Of a stretch of 64,000 nt of DNA, positions 1-8,588 are shown one piece after another. The stretch spans positions 62,001 through 126,000 of the forward strand of contig NZ_ATWH01000014.1 of assembly GCF_000421145.1 (NCBI RefSeq). The letters are read 5' to 3'. The notes under the pieces were generated by a model. That model was not told the DNA's origin. It saw only the letters and a program-made list of their open reading frames with translations, and did no database searches. Made by a program: the position numbers and the translations under genes. Source of the stretch: Glaciibacter superstes DSM 21135. Lineage in GTDB: Bacteria; Actinomycetota; Actinomycetes; Actinomycetales; Microbacteriaceae. Numbering within the stretch: position 1 is the first letter of the stretch; every line of letters starts with the position of its first letter.

Positions 1-933
1 CGTGCGTGACGACCAGGTCAGCCTGGCGCATCACCTCACGGTGCGGCGCCGACGCCACCACCGTCACGTTCGCCGGGGCATGAATCGCATTGGTCGCGAC
101 CGCGGGCCCGGTGGTCACCACGCCGCGCACCGGAAGACCCCCCAGTGCGTCGGTGATGCGTTTCAGGCAGTCGACGTGGTTCTGGAATGTCGAGGACATC
201 GCCACGAGCACGAGCGGCCCGTCGCCCGCGGGCGCCATCCAGTCGGCGTCGGCCGCCCAGGCCGGGTCGTCGAGGATCGGCCCCACGTAGCGAGCGTTGT
301 CGGGCATGGTCGCCGGGAAGTCGAACGCTGCGGAGGTGATTATGAGCTGGCGCCGCGCGCCCTGCAGTTGGCCCCAGGTCGTCGCGCTCGGTTCGAGACC
401 GTACTCGGCGCGCACCTCGTTGACCCGCACGAGTGCGTAACGGTCGAGGAGCCGCGGCGTCATGGAATTCATGGCGCGGTCACGCAGGCGACCAAGGGGC
501 CCGCGCGCTGGCGACAGTCCGACACCCAGCGGCGGCAAGCCGTCCGCGGGCAGAAGGAGGCCAACACGAGGTCGGGCCGAAGCGCATCGATAGCGGCGGT
601 CGTGTCGCGCGCCTGATCGGGCGCAGGTCCGGAGATCATGTGTTCGGCCATGCCTCGGGCCAGACTCGTCGGCATCCGTAGTTCCCAGTCGCGATACTCG
701 TCCACGGTGCCCGACGTGCCGGGCAGGTATGCCGCGCCGGTGCGTCGCACCTGGTCTGCGATCGATTCCTCGGCGAGCACGGTGACGCTGTGACCCCGGT
801 CGACGAGCCGACGGGCGACGCCGAGTTCGGGGGGAATGGTGCCGCCGGCCGCCGTCAGCGCGAAGAGGTAAGTGCGAGGCGTGGCGGACGACGCGAGTCG
901 GCCCGTACGGGATGCCGACTCGTCGTCGCTCAT
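1..933 (-). pseudogene. GT1 (MGT-type) glycosyltransferase, broken and cut by the window edge
   Basis: The N-terminal part begins with a typical GT-B Rossmann start (YLFALTAAGGTIPPELGVA) and reads to about position 556. The frame then fails and stops at 469. From about 555 down to position 1 another frame stays open and carries the rest of the family: PPLGVGLSPARGPLGRLRD, RYVGPIL and, at the edge, RQADLVVTHA, which leads into the C-terminal donor-binding region. Family members normally have some 30-40 residues between the two parts, so an internal deletion with frameshift is inferred. A sequencing or assembly error is possible. The ATG at 933 is chosen because TATGAT lies 7 nt upstream (leaderless); in-frame ATGs at 942, 945 and 951 are alternatives. 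The gene diverges from the lldR-like gene. Confidence 0.7.
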
Positions 934-982
934 GCCGGTCATCATACGCATCCGTCGCCCGGCGCACCAGATGGCGCGTAGA

Positions 983-999
983 CTGTGGTCAGACCACAG
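983..999. promoter_or_regulatory. Perfect 17-bp palindrome, probable LldR operator
   Basis: CTGTGGTC-A-GACCACAG contains the TNGTNNNACNA core known for LldR/FadR-type GntR regulators. It lies between the glycosyltransferase relic and the GntR gene, 60 bp before the regulator start. Two imperfect CACCAC words follow at about 1009-1033. Autoregulation and control of lldD are inferred. Confidence 0.7.
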
Positions 1000-1059
1000 G
1001 TATTGCTGCACCACGCCGTATTGCCGCACCACAACGGATGCCGGGGAGGCTGACTGCAC

Positions 1060-1830
1060 ATGCCCGCCGACACCCGACGCGCCTGGGAAACCGTGCTGCG
1101 CTCCATCGAGGCCGACCTGCTCTCCGGGGTACTGAAGCCCGGCGACCACCTGCCTCCTGAGCGCGCCCTCGCCGCCGAACAGGGCGTCGGCCGCTCGAGC
1201 GTACGCGAGGCCCTGCGCGTGCTCGAGGTGCTCGGCCTCATCCGCACGGCCACCGGCTCTGGGCCGTCATCCGGCGCGATCATCGTCGCGCTGCCCGGTG
1301 GCGGAATGAGCGCGCTCATGCGGCTGCAGGTCGCGGCACAGGGCTTCGCGGTCGCCGACGTCGTGAAGACCCGCCTCGTGCTTGAGGCCTCAGTTGCGAG
1401 CGAACTCGCCACGGCGTGCGCCAGCGATCATCCAACAGATTCCGGCCCCACGGCCCCCGACCTCAGCGTCGCCCGCCAACTGCTTGACGCGATGGACCGG
1501 CCTGCCCTCACCGAAGCGGAGTTCCTCGCCCTCGACGCGCAGTTCCACCTCAGCCTGGCCGAAGCGTCGGGCAACCAAGTCGTGACCGCGATGATGGCCG
1601 GGCTTCGCAGCTCGATCGAAAGCTACGTTCAGGCCGCCGTACCGAATCTGCAGTCCTGGCCCCAGACATCCGTTCGGCTGCGCAGCGAGCACCGCGACAT
1701 TCTGGCGGCGATCGCGGCCGGTGAGCCGACGGATGCCGCGGCGCGCGTTCGAGCGCACATCGATGGTTACTACGAGGAGTCCCGCATCACTCCCGGGCCC
1801 GCAGCGCCGGAACGGGCCCTCTCCGCCTGA
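1060..1830 (+). CDS. lldR: GntR/FadR-family regulator, LldR-like
   Basis: This 256-residue protein has an N-terminal winged helix (about residues 8-72, with [35 protein letters not shown]) and an all-helical FCD ligand-binding domain (about 90-235). FCD domains of this family often bind metal and small organic acids. The next gene, 62 bp downstream on the same strand, is an FMN-dependent lactate dehydrogenase. With the TGGTCAGACCA palindrome upstream, this points to a lactate-responsive repressor. The start follows a GGGGAGG ribosome site. The symbol rests on context; another 2-hydroxy acid as ligand is possible. Confidence 0.8.
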   Translation: MPADTRRAWETVLRSIEADLLSGVLKPGDHLPPERALAAEQGVGRSSVREALRVLEVLGLIRTATGSGPSSGAIIVALPGGGMSALMRLQVAAQGFAVADVVKTRLVLEASVASELATACASDHPTDSGPTAPDLSVARQLLDAMDRPALTEAEFLALDAQFHLSLAEASGNQVVTAMMAGLRSSIESYVQAAVPNLQSWPQTSVRLRSEHRDILAAIAAGEPTDAAARVRAHIDGYYEESRITPGPAAPERALSA

Positions 1831-1892
1831 CCACAAGCGCACACCAGCCAGACCAGACAAGACAAGACCAAACCAAACCAGAAAGTGATCCC

Positions 1893-3350
1893 ATGGTTCA
1901 AAGACGATTCCCCAAGGTGCGCGACCTCGCGCCGCTGATGAAGTTCAAAGCTCCTGAGCTCAACGCCAAGAAGCGCCGCCTGGCCGCCGCGCTCACCATC
2001 GACGACTTGCGCAAAATCGCCAAGCGACGCACTCCGACAGCGGCGTTCGACTACACCGAAGGCGCGGCAGAGGCGGAGATTTCGCTTGGCCGTGCCCGCC
2101 AGGCCTTCCAGGACATCGAGTTCCACCCGTCGATCCTGCGCGACGTCTCGACAGTCTCCACCGGCTGGGACGTGCTCGGCGCCCCGGTCGCCCAGCCGTT
2201 CGGCATCGCGCCGACCGGCTTCACGCGCATGATGCAGACCGAGGGCGAGATCGCCGGCGCCCACGCTGCCGCGCGCGCCGGCATCCCCTTCGCCCTCTCG
2301 ACCATGGGCACAACCGCGATCGAAGACGTGAAGGCGGCCAACCCGAACGGTCGCAACTGGTTCCAGCTCTACATGTGGAAGGACCGCGACCGCTCGATGG
2401 CGCTGGTTGACCGGGCCGCGAAATCGGGCTTCGACACCCTCCTCGTCACCGTGGACGTTCCGGTCGCGGGCGCGCGCCTGCGCGACAAGCGCAACGGCTT
2501 CTCGATCCCGCCTGCGCTCACGCTCGGCACGGTTGTCAACGCACTCCCCCGCCCGGAATGGTGGATCAACTTCCTCACCACCGAGCCGCTGGCGTTCGCC
2601 TCGCTCGACCGCTGGAGCGGCACCGTCGCCGAACTGCTCGACACCATGTTCGACCCGACCGTCGACTTCGAAGACCTCAAGTGGATCAAGGAGCAGTGGC
2701 CCGGCAAGGTCGTCGTCAAGGGCGTGCAGAACCTTGAGGACGCCAAGCGCCTGGTCGACATCGGCGTAGACGGGATCACCCTGTCGAACCACGGCGGACG
2801 CCAACTCGACCGCGCACCGATCCCGTTCCACCTCCTGCCGGAGGTCGCGCGCGAAGTGGGAGCGCACACCGAGGTTCACCTCGACACCGGCATCATGTCT
2901 GGAGCCGACATCGTCGCATCCGTCGCCCTCGGCGCACGGTTCACGATGATCGGGCGGGCCTACCTCTACGGCCTGATGGCCGGCGGCGAGGCGGGTGTCG
3001 ATCGCACCATTGAGATCCTCTCCGAGCAGGTCGCGCGCACCATGCGGTTGCTCGGCGTCAACTCGCTGGAGGAGCTTGAGCCGGGCCACGTGACCCAGCT
3101 TGCACGGCTCACTCCGATTGCCAGGCAGGCCACGGATGCCGCTGCCGCCGTTCCCGCCCGCAGGTCGCCCGCGTCCGTCGGCGCGTCGAGCCCCGCTGCC
3201 GTGTCGGTCGCGAAGGCGACTGCAGCCCCGAAGAAGCCCGCGTCTCCGAAGAAGCCTGCTGCCGCGAAGCGTGCGCCTGCCAAGGCAGCGACACCGGCAG
3301 CGACACCGGCCAAGCGGCCTGCTACCGCCAAGGCGTCCAAGCTGCCGTAG
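1893..3350 (+). CDS. lldD: FMN-dependent L-lactate dehydrogenase with basic C-terminal tail
   Basis: The 2-hydroxyacid dehydrogenase TIM barrel spans about residues 35-400 and matches quinone-dependent LldD of corynebacteria and mycobacteria. [34 protein letters not shown] and SNHGGRQLD (active-site His near residue 299) are visible. The enzyme oxidises L-lactate to pyruvate at the membrane. Unlike typical LldD of about 400-420 residues, this one carries about 70 extra residues rich in Ala, Pro and Lys (repeated KKPA and KRPA words), resembling histone H1 or mycobacterial HU tails. The short leader (1845-1882) is made of near-repeats of ACCAG/ACAAG/ACCAA. A related hydroxyacid substrate cannot be excluded. 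Confidence 0.88.
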   Translation: MVQRRFPKVRDLAPLMKFKAPELNAKKRRLAAALTIDDLRKIAKRRTPTAAFDYTEGAAEAEISLGRARQAFQDIEFHPSILRDVSTVSTGWDVLGAPVAQPFGIAPTGFTRMMQTEGEIAGAHAAARAGIPFALSTMGTTAIEDVKAANPNGRNWFQLYMWKDRDRSMALVDRAAKSGFDTLLVTVDVPVAGARLRDKRNGFSIPPALTLGTVVNALPRPEWWINFLTTEPLAFASLDRWSGTVAELLDTMFDPTVDFEDLKWIKEQWPGKVVVKGVQNLEDAKRLVDIGVDGITLSNHGGRQLDRAPIPFHLLPEVAREVGAHTEVHLDTGIMSGADIVASVALGARFTMIGRAYLYGLMAGGEAGVDRTIEILSEQVARTMRLLGVNSLEELEPGHVTQLARLTPIARQATDAAAAVPARRSPASVGASSPAAVSVAKATAAPKKPASPKKPAAAKRAPAKAATPAATPAKRPATAKASKLP

Positions 3351-3376
3351 GGGCCCAGCGTCAGTCCATAATCGCT

Positions 3377-3422
3377 GTTTGCGCCGAGTGTCGCCGCACC
3401 ACTGGCGACGCTCGGCGCAAAC
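3377..3422. terminator. 19-bp hairpin between convergent lldD and doc
   Basis: Arms 3377-3395 and 3404-3422 (GTTTGCGCCGAG start) pair with a single G-T mismatch around an 8-nt loop. The element lies 27 bp past lldD and 51 bp before the end of the convergent doc gene, so a two-way terminator is likely. There is no T tract, as is usual in GC-rich actinobacteria. Confidence 0.65.
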
Positions 3423-3472
3423 GGGTCAACTGGGAGCCCGTTGGCGCCCCGCGTCAGGATTCCGCCGTAATC

Positions 3473-3844
3473 TCAGGATCGGAGAATGCGGTGGGCGGCG
3501 ATACGGCTTTCGCTGCCGTCGAGGTCGATGATGCCTTCCGCAACACCGACAACAAGGTCGAATCCCTCTTCGGTCGAAAAGTTGTGCTCGTAGCCATTGA
3601 TCCAGAGGAACAGCACCATGAGTGTCCAGCCGGTGCGCTTGTTTCCGTCGACCAGAGGGTGGTTTCTCACCAGGGATTCGAGCAACGCTGCAGTCTTGCG
3701 GTCAAGCGTCGCGTAGGCGTCGGTTCCGAACATGGAAGCGGAGGGCCGAGCGAGAGCCGACGAGAGGAGGCCAGCGTCCCGCACAGGGAAGCCGAAGCGC
3801 CCGGTCACCTGAAGCGCGTCGTCCTGTTCCAGGTAGAGCGTCAC
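3473..3844 (-). CDS. doc: Doc-type (Fic/DOC) toxin
   Basis: The protein has 123 residues, the usual Doc length. The Fic-family motif appears as HPLVDGNKRTG (residues 62-72), with catalytic His62 and the GNKR phosphate loop. Doc proteins phosphorylate EF-Tu and stop translation. The GTG start overlaps the antitoxin stop by 4 bp (GTGA), so the two are translationally coupled. All key residues seem intact. The family assignment is clear; the target is inferred from characterised Doc. Confidence 0.85.
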   Translation of the reverse strand: MTLYLEQDDALQVTGRFGFPVRDAGLLSSALARPSASMFGTDAYATLDRKTAALLESLVRNHPLVDGNKRTGWTLMVLFLWINGYEHNFSTEEGFDLVVGVAEGIIDLDGSESRIAAHRILRS

Positions 3845-4047
3845 GCGTCTTCGAGGCGCTTGAGCAAGTCAGCGTCATGGTTGAGGACAAAATCCAGACC
3901 GGACTTTATCTCCTCGCGGCGCGAGTACCGCGCAACAACATCTCCGGCCGCCTCAACGAGGAGCGCGTGCTTGGACGTGTGCCTCACTCTCGCGATCGCC
4001 TCAAGCGCCGAGTCGAGTTCTTCCGGGAGTCTCACCGTCATGGCCAT
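3841..4047 (-). CDS. Ribbon-helix-helix antitoxin of the doc module
   Basis: This 68-residue protein has an N-terminal ribbon-helix-helix (MAMTVRLPEELDSALEAIARVRHTSKHALLVEAAGDVV) and a short acidic, helical C terminus expected to wrap the toxin. Classical Doc pairs with Phd-type antitoxins; here the partner is of CopG/RHH type. A TACCAT -10 box ends 6 nt before the ATG, so the message is probably leaderless. Paired GTGATACCA repeats overlap that box. Confidence 0.75.
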   Translation of the reverse strand: MAMTVRLPEELDSALEAIARVRHTSKHALLVEAAGDVVARYSRREEIKSGLDFVLNHDADLLKRLEDA

Positions 4048-4054
4048 GCGCTCA

Positions 4055-4074
4055 TGGTATCACTGTGGTATCAC
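4055..4074 (-). promoter_or_regulatory. Two direct GTGATACCA repeats, probable antitoxin operator
   Basis: On the minus strand GTGATACCA occurs at 4074-4066 and 4063-4055, an 11-bp period or about one helical turn. The proximal copy overlaps the inferred -10 (TACCAT, 4059-4054). Spaced repeats of this kind suit cooperative RHH binding and autorepression (inference). Confidence 0.6.
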
Positions 4075-4109
4075 ACCGGTCTCACTCTGCGGCGAGGATC
4101 CGACGCCCG

Positions 4110-5273
4110 TCAGCGCAACGCGTTTCGCCGCGCGACGCCTCCGAGCCAGGCGAGACTCGGCTTGGGGCTGCGTTCGAACGTCTCCGGGTCCCAGCCGATC
4201 AGCCCGAATGTCGGCCTGAAGCTGCCCCACTCATAATTGTCGAGCGCACTCCAGTGAAGATAGCCACGCACATCGATTCCGTCTGCGAGCGCACGCTCGA
4301 CCCCCTCAAGGGCCCCCGCCGTGTAGTCGATCCGACGCGCGTCATCCGCCGTCGCGATGCCGTTCTCTGTCACGTACACGGGCACGCCGTTGCGTTCCCA
4401 GCTGCGACGGATGCCGAACTCGAGTGCTCCAGGGTAGTACTCCCAGCCGGTGAGGGTTCGCTCCGCGCCAGCGGGGATCGGCACCGGGCCGTCGGCCCCG
4501 ATCTTCGTTCGGGTGTAGGCCTGGATACCGATCCAATCGTCACCGGCCGCCGCATCGAGGAACACGTCTTCCCGCGAGCGCCCGTGCTCTGCTGCCGCAC
4601 CCTCGAACCCTGGCTCCGCCTGATAGGCCTGCGTCGCAACCGACCAGCCCGCCTGCTTTCCCGCCGACCGGAGGATCGAGGATGACACTCGATGCGCGCC
4701 GATCAAGTTCTCTGTCACCACCGGATGCCCGGACGGCAGCCCTCCGGACAGGAACGCGTCTCTCTCCTCGGAATTCGCCATGATGGCGACCATGTTGGGC
4801 TCGTTGATCGTGCAGACGAGTTCGACGTCCGTGAGCACCGGCAGCGCCGTCTCAGTGAACCGACCGAACAGGTCGACGGCGCGCGGCGAGTGCCAGCCCA
4901 CCTCGCGCGCGAACCAGGCCGGATTTGTGAAGTGGTGCAGTGTCACCATCGGAGTGAGCCCGAGATCTCGCGCCGTGTCGACCATCCGCCGGTAGTGATC
5001 GAGCTGCGCAAGGGAGACACACCCCTTCTCCGGTTCGATGCGCGCCCACTCGATGCTGAAGCGATAGCTGGTCAGACCGGCGTCAGCGAGCATCCGCATG
5101 TCTTCTGGGTAGCGGTGATAACTGTCAGCGGCATCCCCGCTCGGTGACTCGATCGGGCTGGGACTCGGTGCGTGCCCGTGCTCCCTGAGCCACCAGTCGC
5201 TTGACACATTGTTGCCTTCGACCTGGTGCGCTGCGGTTGAGGCGCCCCAGAGGAACCCGTTCGGGAAGGTCAT
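4110..5273 (-). CDS. Glycoside hydrolase family 1 beta-glycosidase
   Basis: GH1 features run in order: the N-terminal FPNGFLWGASTAAHQVEGNN, acid/base Glu158 in CTINEPN and nucleophile Glu303 in YVTENGI. At 387 residues it is shorter than most GH1 enzymes (440-480). It hydrolyses beta-linked oligosaccharides, probably in the cytoplasm since no signal peptide is visible. It is the last gene of the sugar ABC operon. The start at 5273 follows AAGGAGAG; a longer reading frame to 5330 would include a duplicated 18-bp spacer and is rejected. Substrate is not determined. Confidence 0.9.
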   Translation of the reverse strand: MTFPNGFLWGASTAAHQVEGNNVSSDWWLREHGHAPSPSPIESPSGDAADSYHRYPEDMRMLADAGLTSYRFSIEWARIEPEKGCVSLAQLDHYRRMVDTARDLGLTPMVTLHHFTNPAWFAREVGWHSPRAVDLFGRFTETALPVLTDVELVCTINEPNMVAIMANSEERDAFLSGGLPSGHPVVTENLIGAHRVSSSILRSAGKQAGWSVATQAYQAEPGFEGAAAEHGRSREDVFLDAAAGDDWIGIQAYTRTKIGADGPVPIPAGAERTLTGWEYYPGALEFGIRRSWERNGVPVYVTENGIATADDARRIDYTAGALEGVERALADGIDVRGYLHWSALDNYEWGSFRPTFGLIGWDPETFERSPKPSLAWLGGVARRNALR

Positions 5274-5283
5274 TCGTCTCTCC

Positions 5284-5319
5284 TTGGATTGTGACTGGTC
5301 GTTGGATTGTGACTGGTCG
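5284..5319. repeat. Exact 18-bp tandem duplication upstream of GH1
   Basis: TTGGATTGTGACTGGTCG is present twice without a mismatch, at 5284-5301 and 5302-5319, between the permease stop and the GH1 ribosome site. It lengthens the intercistronic spacer and looks recent. Confidence 0.9.
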
Positions 5320-5334
5320 CCGCGCGACACGCGG

Positions 5335-6231
5335 TCATTTGATGCCGGTCAGCGCGATGCCCTGTACGAAATAGCGCTGCAGCACGACGAACACCAGCAG
5401 CACCGGGATGACCACCACAACGGCGCCGGCCATCATCAGCCCGTACTGGGCGGCGTTCTGCCCGACGGAGTAGAGGGCCAGCGCCACCGGAAGTGTGTAC
5501 TTCTCCTCGCTGGTGGCAACCACCAGCGGCCAGAGGAAGTTGTTCCAACTGCCGAGGAAGGTCAGGATTGTCAGCACGGCGACCGCCGGCCCGCAGAGCG
5601 GCATGATCACCCGCAGGAAGATCCGCCACTCACTTGCGCCATCGATCCTGGCTGCCTCAATGATGTCGTCTGGCAGGCTGCCGATGAACTGTCGCATCAG
5701 GAACACTCCGAGCGGGGTGATCAGGAACGGCAGGATCAGTCCCGGATACGAATTGACCAAACCGAGGTTGCTGGTCAGGACGAACAGCGGCACGAAGGTG
5801 ACAACGCCGGGAACCATCAGCGTGCCGAGCACCATCCCGAACAACAGTCGCTTGCCTGCGAACTCCAGCTTTGCGAGCGCATACCCGACCATGGAGGAGA
5901 ACACGATGTTGCCGAGGGTGACGAAAACCGCAACGATCACGCTGTTGGTGAAGAAGGTCGTGAAGTCGAGCCGGCCGAACAGCTGGGCATAGTTGTCGAG
6001 AGTCGGGTTCTCCGGCAGGAAGCCAAGCGGCGACCGCCTGATCTCCGCGTTCGTCTTGAATGAGCCGAGCACCATCCAGATGAACGGAAACACCATGGCG
6101 ACGACGCCCAGTGTCAGTACAACGTAGAGAACCGTTTTGCGCGTGGTGTTCGAGCGACGGCGCGTGCGGTGCCCATCCGTCGGCCGACCGACATCCGTCG
6201 GCTTGCGCGCATCCGTTACCTGGCTGGTCAT
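5335..6231 (-). CDS. ABC sugar transporter permease (MalG/MsmG type)
   Basis: This 298-residue inner-membrane protein has six predicted membrane segments (the first is TVLYVVLTLGVVAMVFPFIWM). The EAA loop DDIIEAARIDGASEWRIF docks the ATPase, and the C terminus YFVQGIALTGIK is typical of CUT1 MalG-like subunits. Its ATG overlaps the upstream permease stop by 4 bp (6228-6231). A far longer reading frame to 7224 exists only because the region is GC-rich. No ATPase gene is nearby; CUT1 systems commonly use a shared MsiK/MsmK-type ATPase encoded elsewhere. Confidence 0.92.
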   Translation of the reverse strand: MTSQVTDARKPTDVGRPTDGHRTRRRSNTTRKTVLYVVLTLGVVAMVFPFIWMVLGSFKTNAEIRRSPLGFLPENPTLDNYAQLFGRLDFTTFFTNSVIVAVFVTLGNIVFSSMVGYALAKLEFAGKRLLFGMVLGTLMVPGVVTFVPLFVLTSNLGLVNSYPGLILPFLITPLGVFLMRQFIGSLPDDIIEAARIDGASEWRIFLRVIMPLCGPAVAVLTILTFLGSWNNFLWPLVVATSEEKYTLPVALALYSVGQNAAQYGLMMAGAVVVVIPVLLVFVVLQRYFVQGIALTGIK

Positions 6232-7151
6232 GGCTTCTCCCTCAGCAGGCGGAACTGCACCAGCGACAACACCACGATGGCCAGGAAGAGCACGTAACTG
6301 GCGGCGGATGCGAACGAGTAGTTCCCGAAGCCGAACTGGTTGAAGGTGTACATGGCACCGGAGAGTGTGCTGTCGAGCGGGCCGCCCCGTGTCATGACGA
6401 ATGGTTCCTCGAAGAACTGCAGAAAGCCGATTCCGGTGATGACAGCGGCGAACAGCAGGGCCGGTCGGAGTGCGGGGATGGTCACGTTGGCGAACCGTTT
6501 CACGGCACCTGCACCGTCCATCATGGCCGCCTCGTGCTGCTCCTGCGGCACGCCCTGCAGTCCGGCGAGGAAGATCACCATCAGTGTGCCGATGTTGCGC
6601 CACACCGCCATCAGGATGAGCGACGGAAGCGCCCAGGTGGTGTCTTCCAGCCAGTTCGGACCAGTGATTCCGAACCACGACAGAAAGCCATTGAGCAGCC
6701 CATCCGGTTGCAGGATGAATCGCCAGACGATGGCGATCGCGACGATGCTGGTGACGACGGGCGCGTAATAGCCGACCCTGAACACGGTGCGAAACTTCGT
6801 GATGCCGGTATTCAGGGCCAGTGCGACCAGCAGGGCAACGACGATGGTGAGCGGCACTCCGACCACGACGAAGATGCCGGTGTTCAGCATCGACCTCAGG
6901 AACCGAGGATCCTCGAACAGGTGCACATAGTTCTCGAACCCGACCAGGTTCACGTTGAACGGAGTGCGCAGGTCGCGGGTCGTCAGGTCGGTGAAGCTCA
7001 TCAGTAACGACGCCACGATCGGCCCGGCCATGAACACCAGGAACAGGATCAGGAACGGGGTTGCGAACCCCCATGCCGTCCAGGTCAGCTTGCGGCGCCC
7101 CGGCGAACGTCGGCGGGGCGCCCGTCCGAGCGCCGGGTTGACGGCGACCAC
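6228..7151 (-). CDS. ABC sugar transporter permease (MalF/MsmF type)
   Basis: A 307-residue protein with six predicted membrane segments and the EAA loop EQHEAAMMDGAGAVKRF. The basic N terminus (RRRSPGRRKL) is expected in the cytoplasm. The GTG start lies 2 bp after the binding-protein stop (7154). It is the heterodimer partner of the following permease. CUT1 sugar uptake is inferred from family and neighbours. Confidence 0.92.
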   Translation of the reverse strand: MVAVNPALGRAPRRRSPGRRKLTWTAWGFATPFLILFLVFMAGPIVASLLMSFTDLTTRDLRTPFNVNLVGFENYVHLFEDPRFLRSMLNTGIFVVVGVPLTIVVALLVALALNTGITKFRTVFRVGYYAPVVTSIVAIAIVWRFILQPDGLLNGFLSWFGITGPNWLEDTTWALPSLILMAVWRNIGTLMVIFLAGLQGVPQEQHEAAMMDGAGAVKRFANVTIPALRPALLFAAVITGIGFLQFFEEPFVMTRGGPLDSTLSGAMYTFNQFGFGNYSFASAASYVLFLAIVVLSLVQFRLLREKP

Positions 7152-7153
7152 GA

Positions 7154-8434
7154 CTACTCGCCTGTGCCGATCGATTCCGCCTGTTGCTGGATTGCCTCGA
7201 GCGCTGCGTCAACGCTCTGGTCACCTCGCGTGACCTTCTCGAGTTCCTGGTCGATCACGGCCGAGACTTGGGCCCACGTCGGGATGGCGGGCGGCGCCTT
7301 GGAGTCCTTCAACTGCTCGGCGAAGACGCTGAGGTACGGATCTTCTGAGAAGGTCGGGTCGTCAAAAGCGGCTTGCACAGACGGCAGGTCGGTGGAGATG
7401 TCGTACCACTTCATCTGGGTCTCCGGCTGGCTGAGCCAGCGCACGAACTTCCACGCGGCATCCCGGTTCTCGCTGTCATTGAACACCGCGAGGTTGCCTC
7501 CACCGGTGAAACTGGTGCGCGTCTTGTCGCCGGGCACCTCGGCGACGGCGAACTTGTCTGCGAACTCTGGGCCACCCTGCTCACGCAGAAGGCTCACGTG
7601 GAACGGTCCGCTGAAGAAGGAGCCGATCTCGCCGTCGATGAACTTCTGCTCGATCTCGCCGCCCTCCAGTCGAACCGGCTCAGAGATCCCGTCGGTGAAG
7701 AAGCTCTGGTAGAACTCGAACGCGTTCTTCCACTCTTGGCTGGTGAAGTCGAACTCGCCATCGTCGTTCAGAATGTCGCCGCCCTGCTGCCAAACCAGCG
7801 GCGTCACGTAGATCCAGGAATCAAGGCCTCCAGGTGGCAGTGAGACTCCGGATGCTGCACCTTGCTGCTTCAATGCCGCCGCGAAGGCTTTGTACTCATC
7901 CCAGGTCGTCGGTGCTTCGACGCCGGCGGCTTCGGCCATGTCGGTTCGGTAGTAGAGCACGCGTGTGTCGACGTACCACGGCACGCCGTATGCGACATCG
8001 TCAACAACAGCGGTCTCCCACGATCCCTCGAAGAAGGAGGACTCGTCGACGACGCCCTCTGGTGTGGGCTCGAGCGCGCCGGTTGCCGCGAATTCACCGA
8101 CCCAGGTAGTGCCGAGCATCGAGATGTCGGGCGTCTCACCTCCGGCAATCGAGGTGGCGATGCGATCGTGGGCGCTCTCCCACGGAACGGCGGTGACGTT
8201 GACGGTGGCATCGGGGTTTTCCTTCTCGAACTGCCCGGCAAGATCGCCAAGCACCTCCCCCTCGTTGCCCATCGCCCAGATGGTGATCTCGCCCGAAGCG
8301 GGCTCGTCGTTGATCGCCTCTCCTGCCCCGGCATCCCCTGTGCCTTCGCCTTCGCCGCCGCCGCGGCCACAGCCGGTGAGTGCCAGGGCTCCGACGACGG
8401 CGATGATTCCGAGTGATCTCCAGTGTGTGCTCAT
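7154..8434 (-). CDS. Sugar-binding lipoprotein of the GH1 ABC operon
   Basis: The precursor (426 residues) has a lipoprotein signal with lipobox LTGC near residues 18-21, followed by a Gly/Glu-rich linker and a family 1 extracellular solute-binding fold (GEITIWAMGNEGEVLGDLAG; TWDEYKAFAAAL). It captures oligosaccharide outside the membrane for the two permeases. The ATG at 8434 follows GGAGG; longer readings run through the direct repeats upstream and are not used. It is the first gene of the operon and diverges from tetR. Confidence 0.92.
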   Translation of the reverse strand: MSTHWRSLGIIAVVGALALTGCGRGGGEGEGTGDAGAGEAINDEPASGEITIWAMGNEGEVLGDLAGQFEKENPDATVNVTAVPWESAHDRIATSIAGGETPDISMLGTTWVGEFAATGALEPTPEGVVDESSFFEGSWETAVVDDVAYGVPWYVDTRVLYYRTDMAEAAGVEAPTTWDEYKAFAAALKQQGAASGVSLPPGGLDSWIYVTPLVWQQGGDILNDDGEFDFTSQEWKNAFEFYQSFFTDGISEPVRLEGGEIEQKFIDGEIGSFFSGPFHVSLLREQGGPEFADKFAVAEVPGDKTRTSFTGGGNLAVFNDSENRDAAWKFVRWLSQPETQMKWYDISTDLPSVQAAFDDPTFSEDPYLSVFAEQLKDSKAPPAIPTWAQVSAVIDQELEKVTRGDQSVDAALEAIQQQAESIGTGE

Positions 8435-8460
8435 GTCCGGCCTCCGTTGGTCAGCGTTCA

Positions 8461-8511
8461 ATTGGTGCGTGCGTTCATTTGGTGCGTGCGGTGGTTCATT
8501 TGGTGCGTGCG
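8461..8511 (-). repeat. Three direct copies of CGCACGCACCAAAT
   Basis: Read on the plus strand, ATTTGGTGCGTGCG occurs at 8477-8490 and 8498-8511 with a 13-bp near copy at 8461-8473. Spacings are 16 and 21 bp. They lie upstream of the binding-protein gene in the region expected to hold its leader or promoter. They may be operator sites or slippage products. Confidence 0.75.
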
Positions 8512-8561
8512 GTGTGCGTTGCGCCTGTCTTGCCCCCCGACAAAGGGACACACTACTCTAG

Positions 8562-8583
8562 AAACCGTACAGGGGGTAGGTTT
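8562..8583. promoter_or_regulatory. Inverted repeat over the tetR -10, probable TetR operator
   Basis: AAACCGTAC (8562-8570) faces GTAGGTTT (8576-8583), an imperfect inverted repeat. The right arm overlaps TAGGTT (8577-8582), which lies exactly 6 nt before the GTG of tetR and is the likely leaderless -10. Repressor binding would block its own promoter and perhaps the divergent sugar operon. Confidence 0.55.
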
Positions 8584-8588
8584 TAGTC

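Noticed and set aside
934..1149. Extension of the glycosyltransferase frame to 1149
   Set aside because: It overlaps the LldR operator and the regulator gene; the leaderless start at 933 is better supported.
1893..3350. Large minus-strand open frame opposite lldD
   Set aside because: It is Arg/Val/Asp-rich shadow sequence typical of the complement of GC-rich genes; no domain is recognisable.
5274..5330. N-terminal extension of GH1 with repeated QSQS residues
   Set aside because: It is the translation of the 18-bp spacer duplication; AAGGAGAG marks the start at 5273.
6232..7224. Long extension of the second permease frame across the first permease gene
   Set aside because: The extension is low-complexity Arg/His/Gly sequence of a shadow frame; the 4-bp overlap start at 6231 fits both genes.
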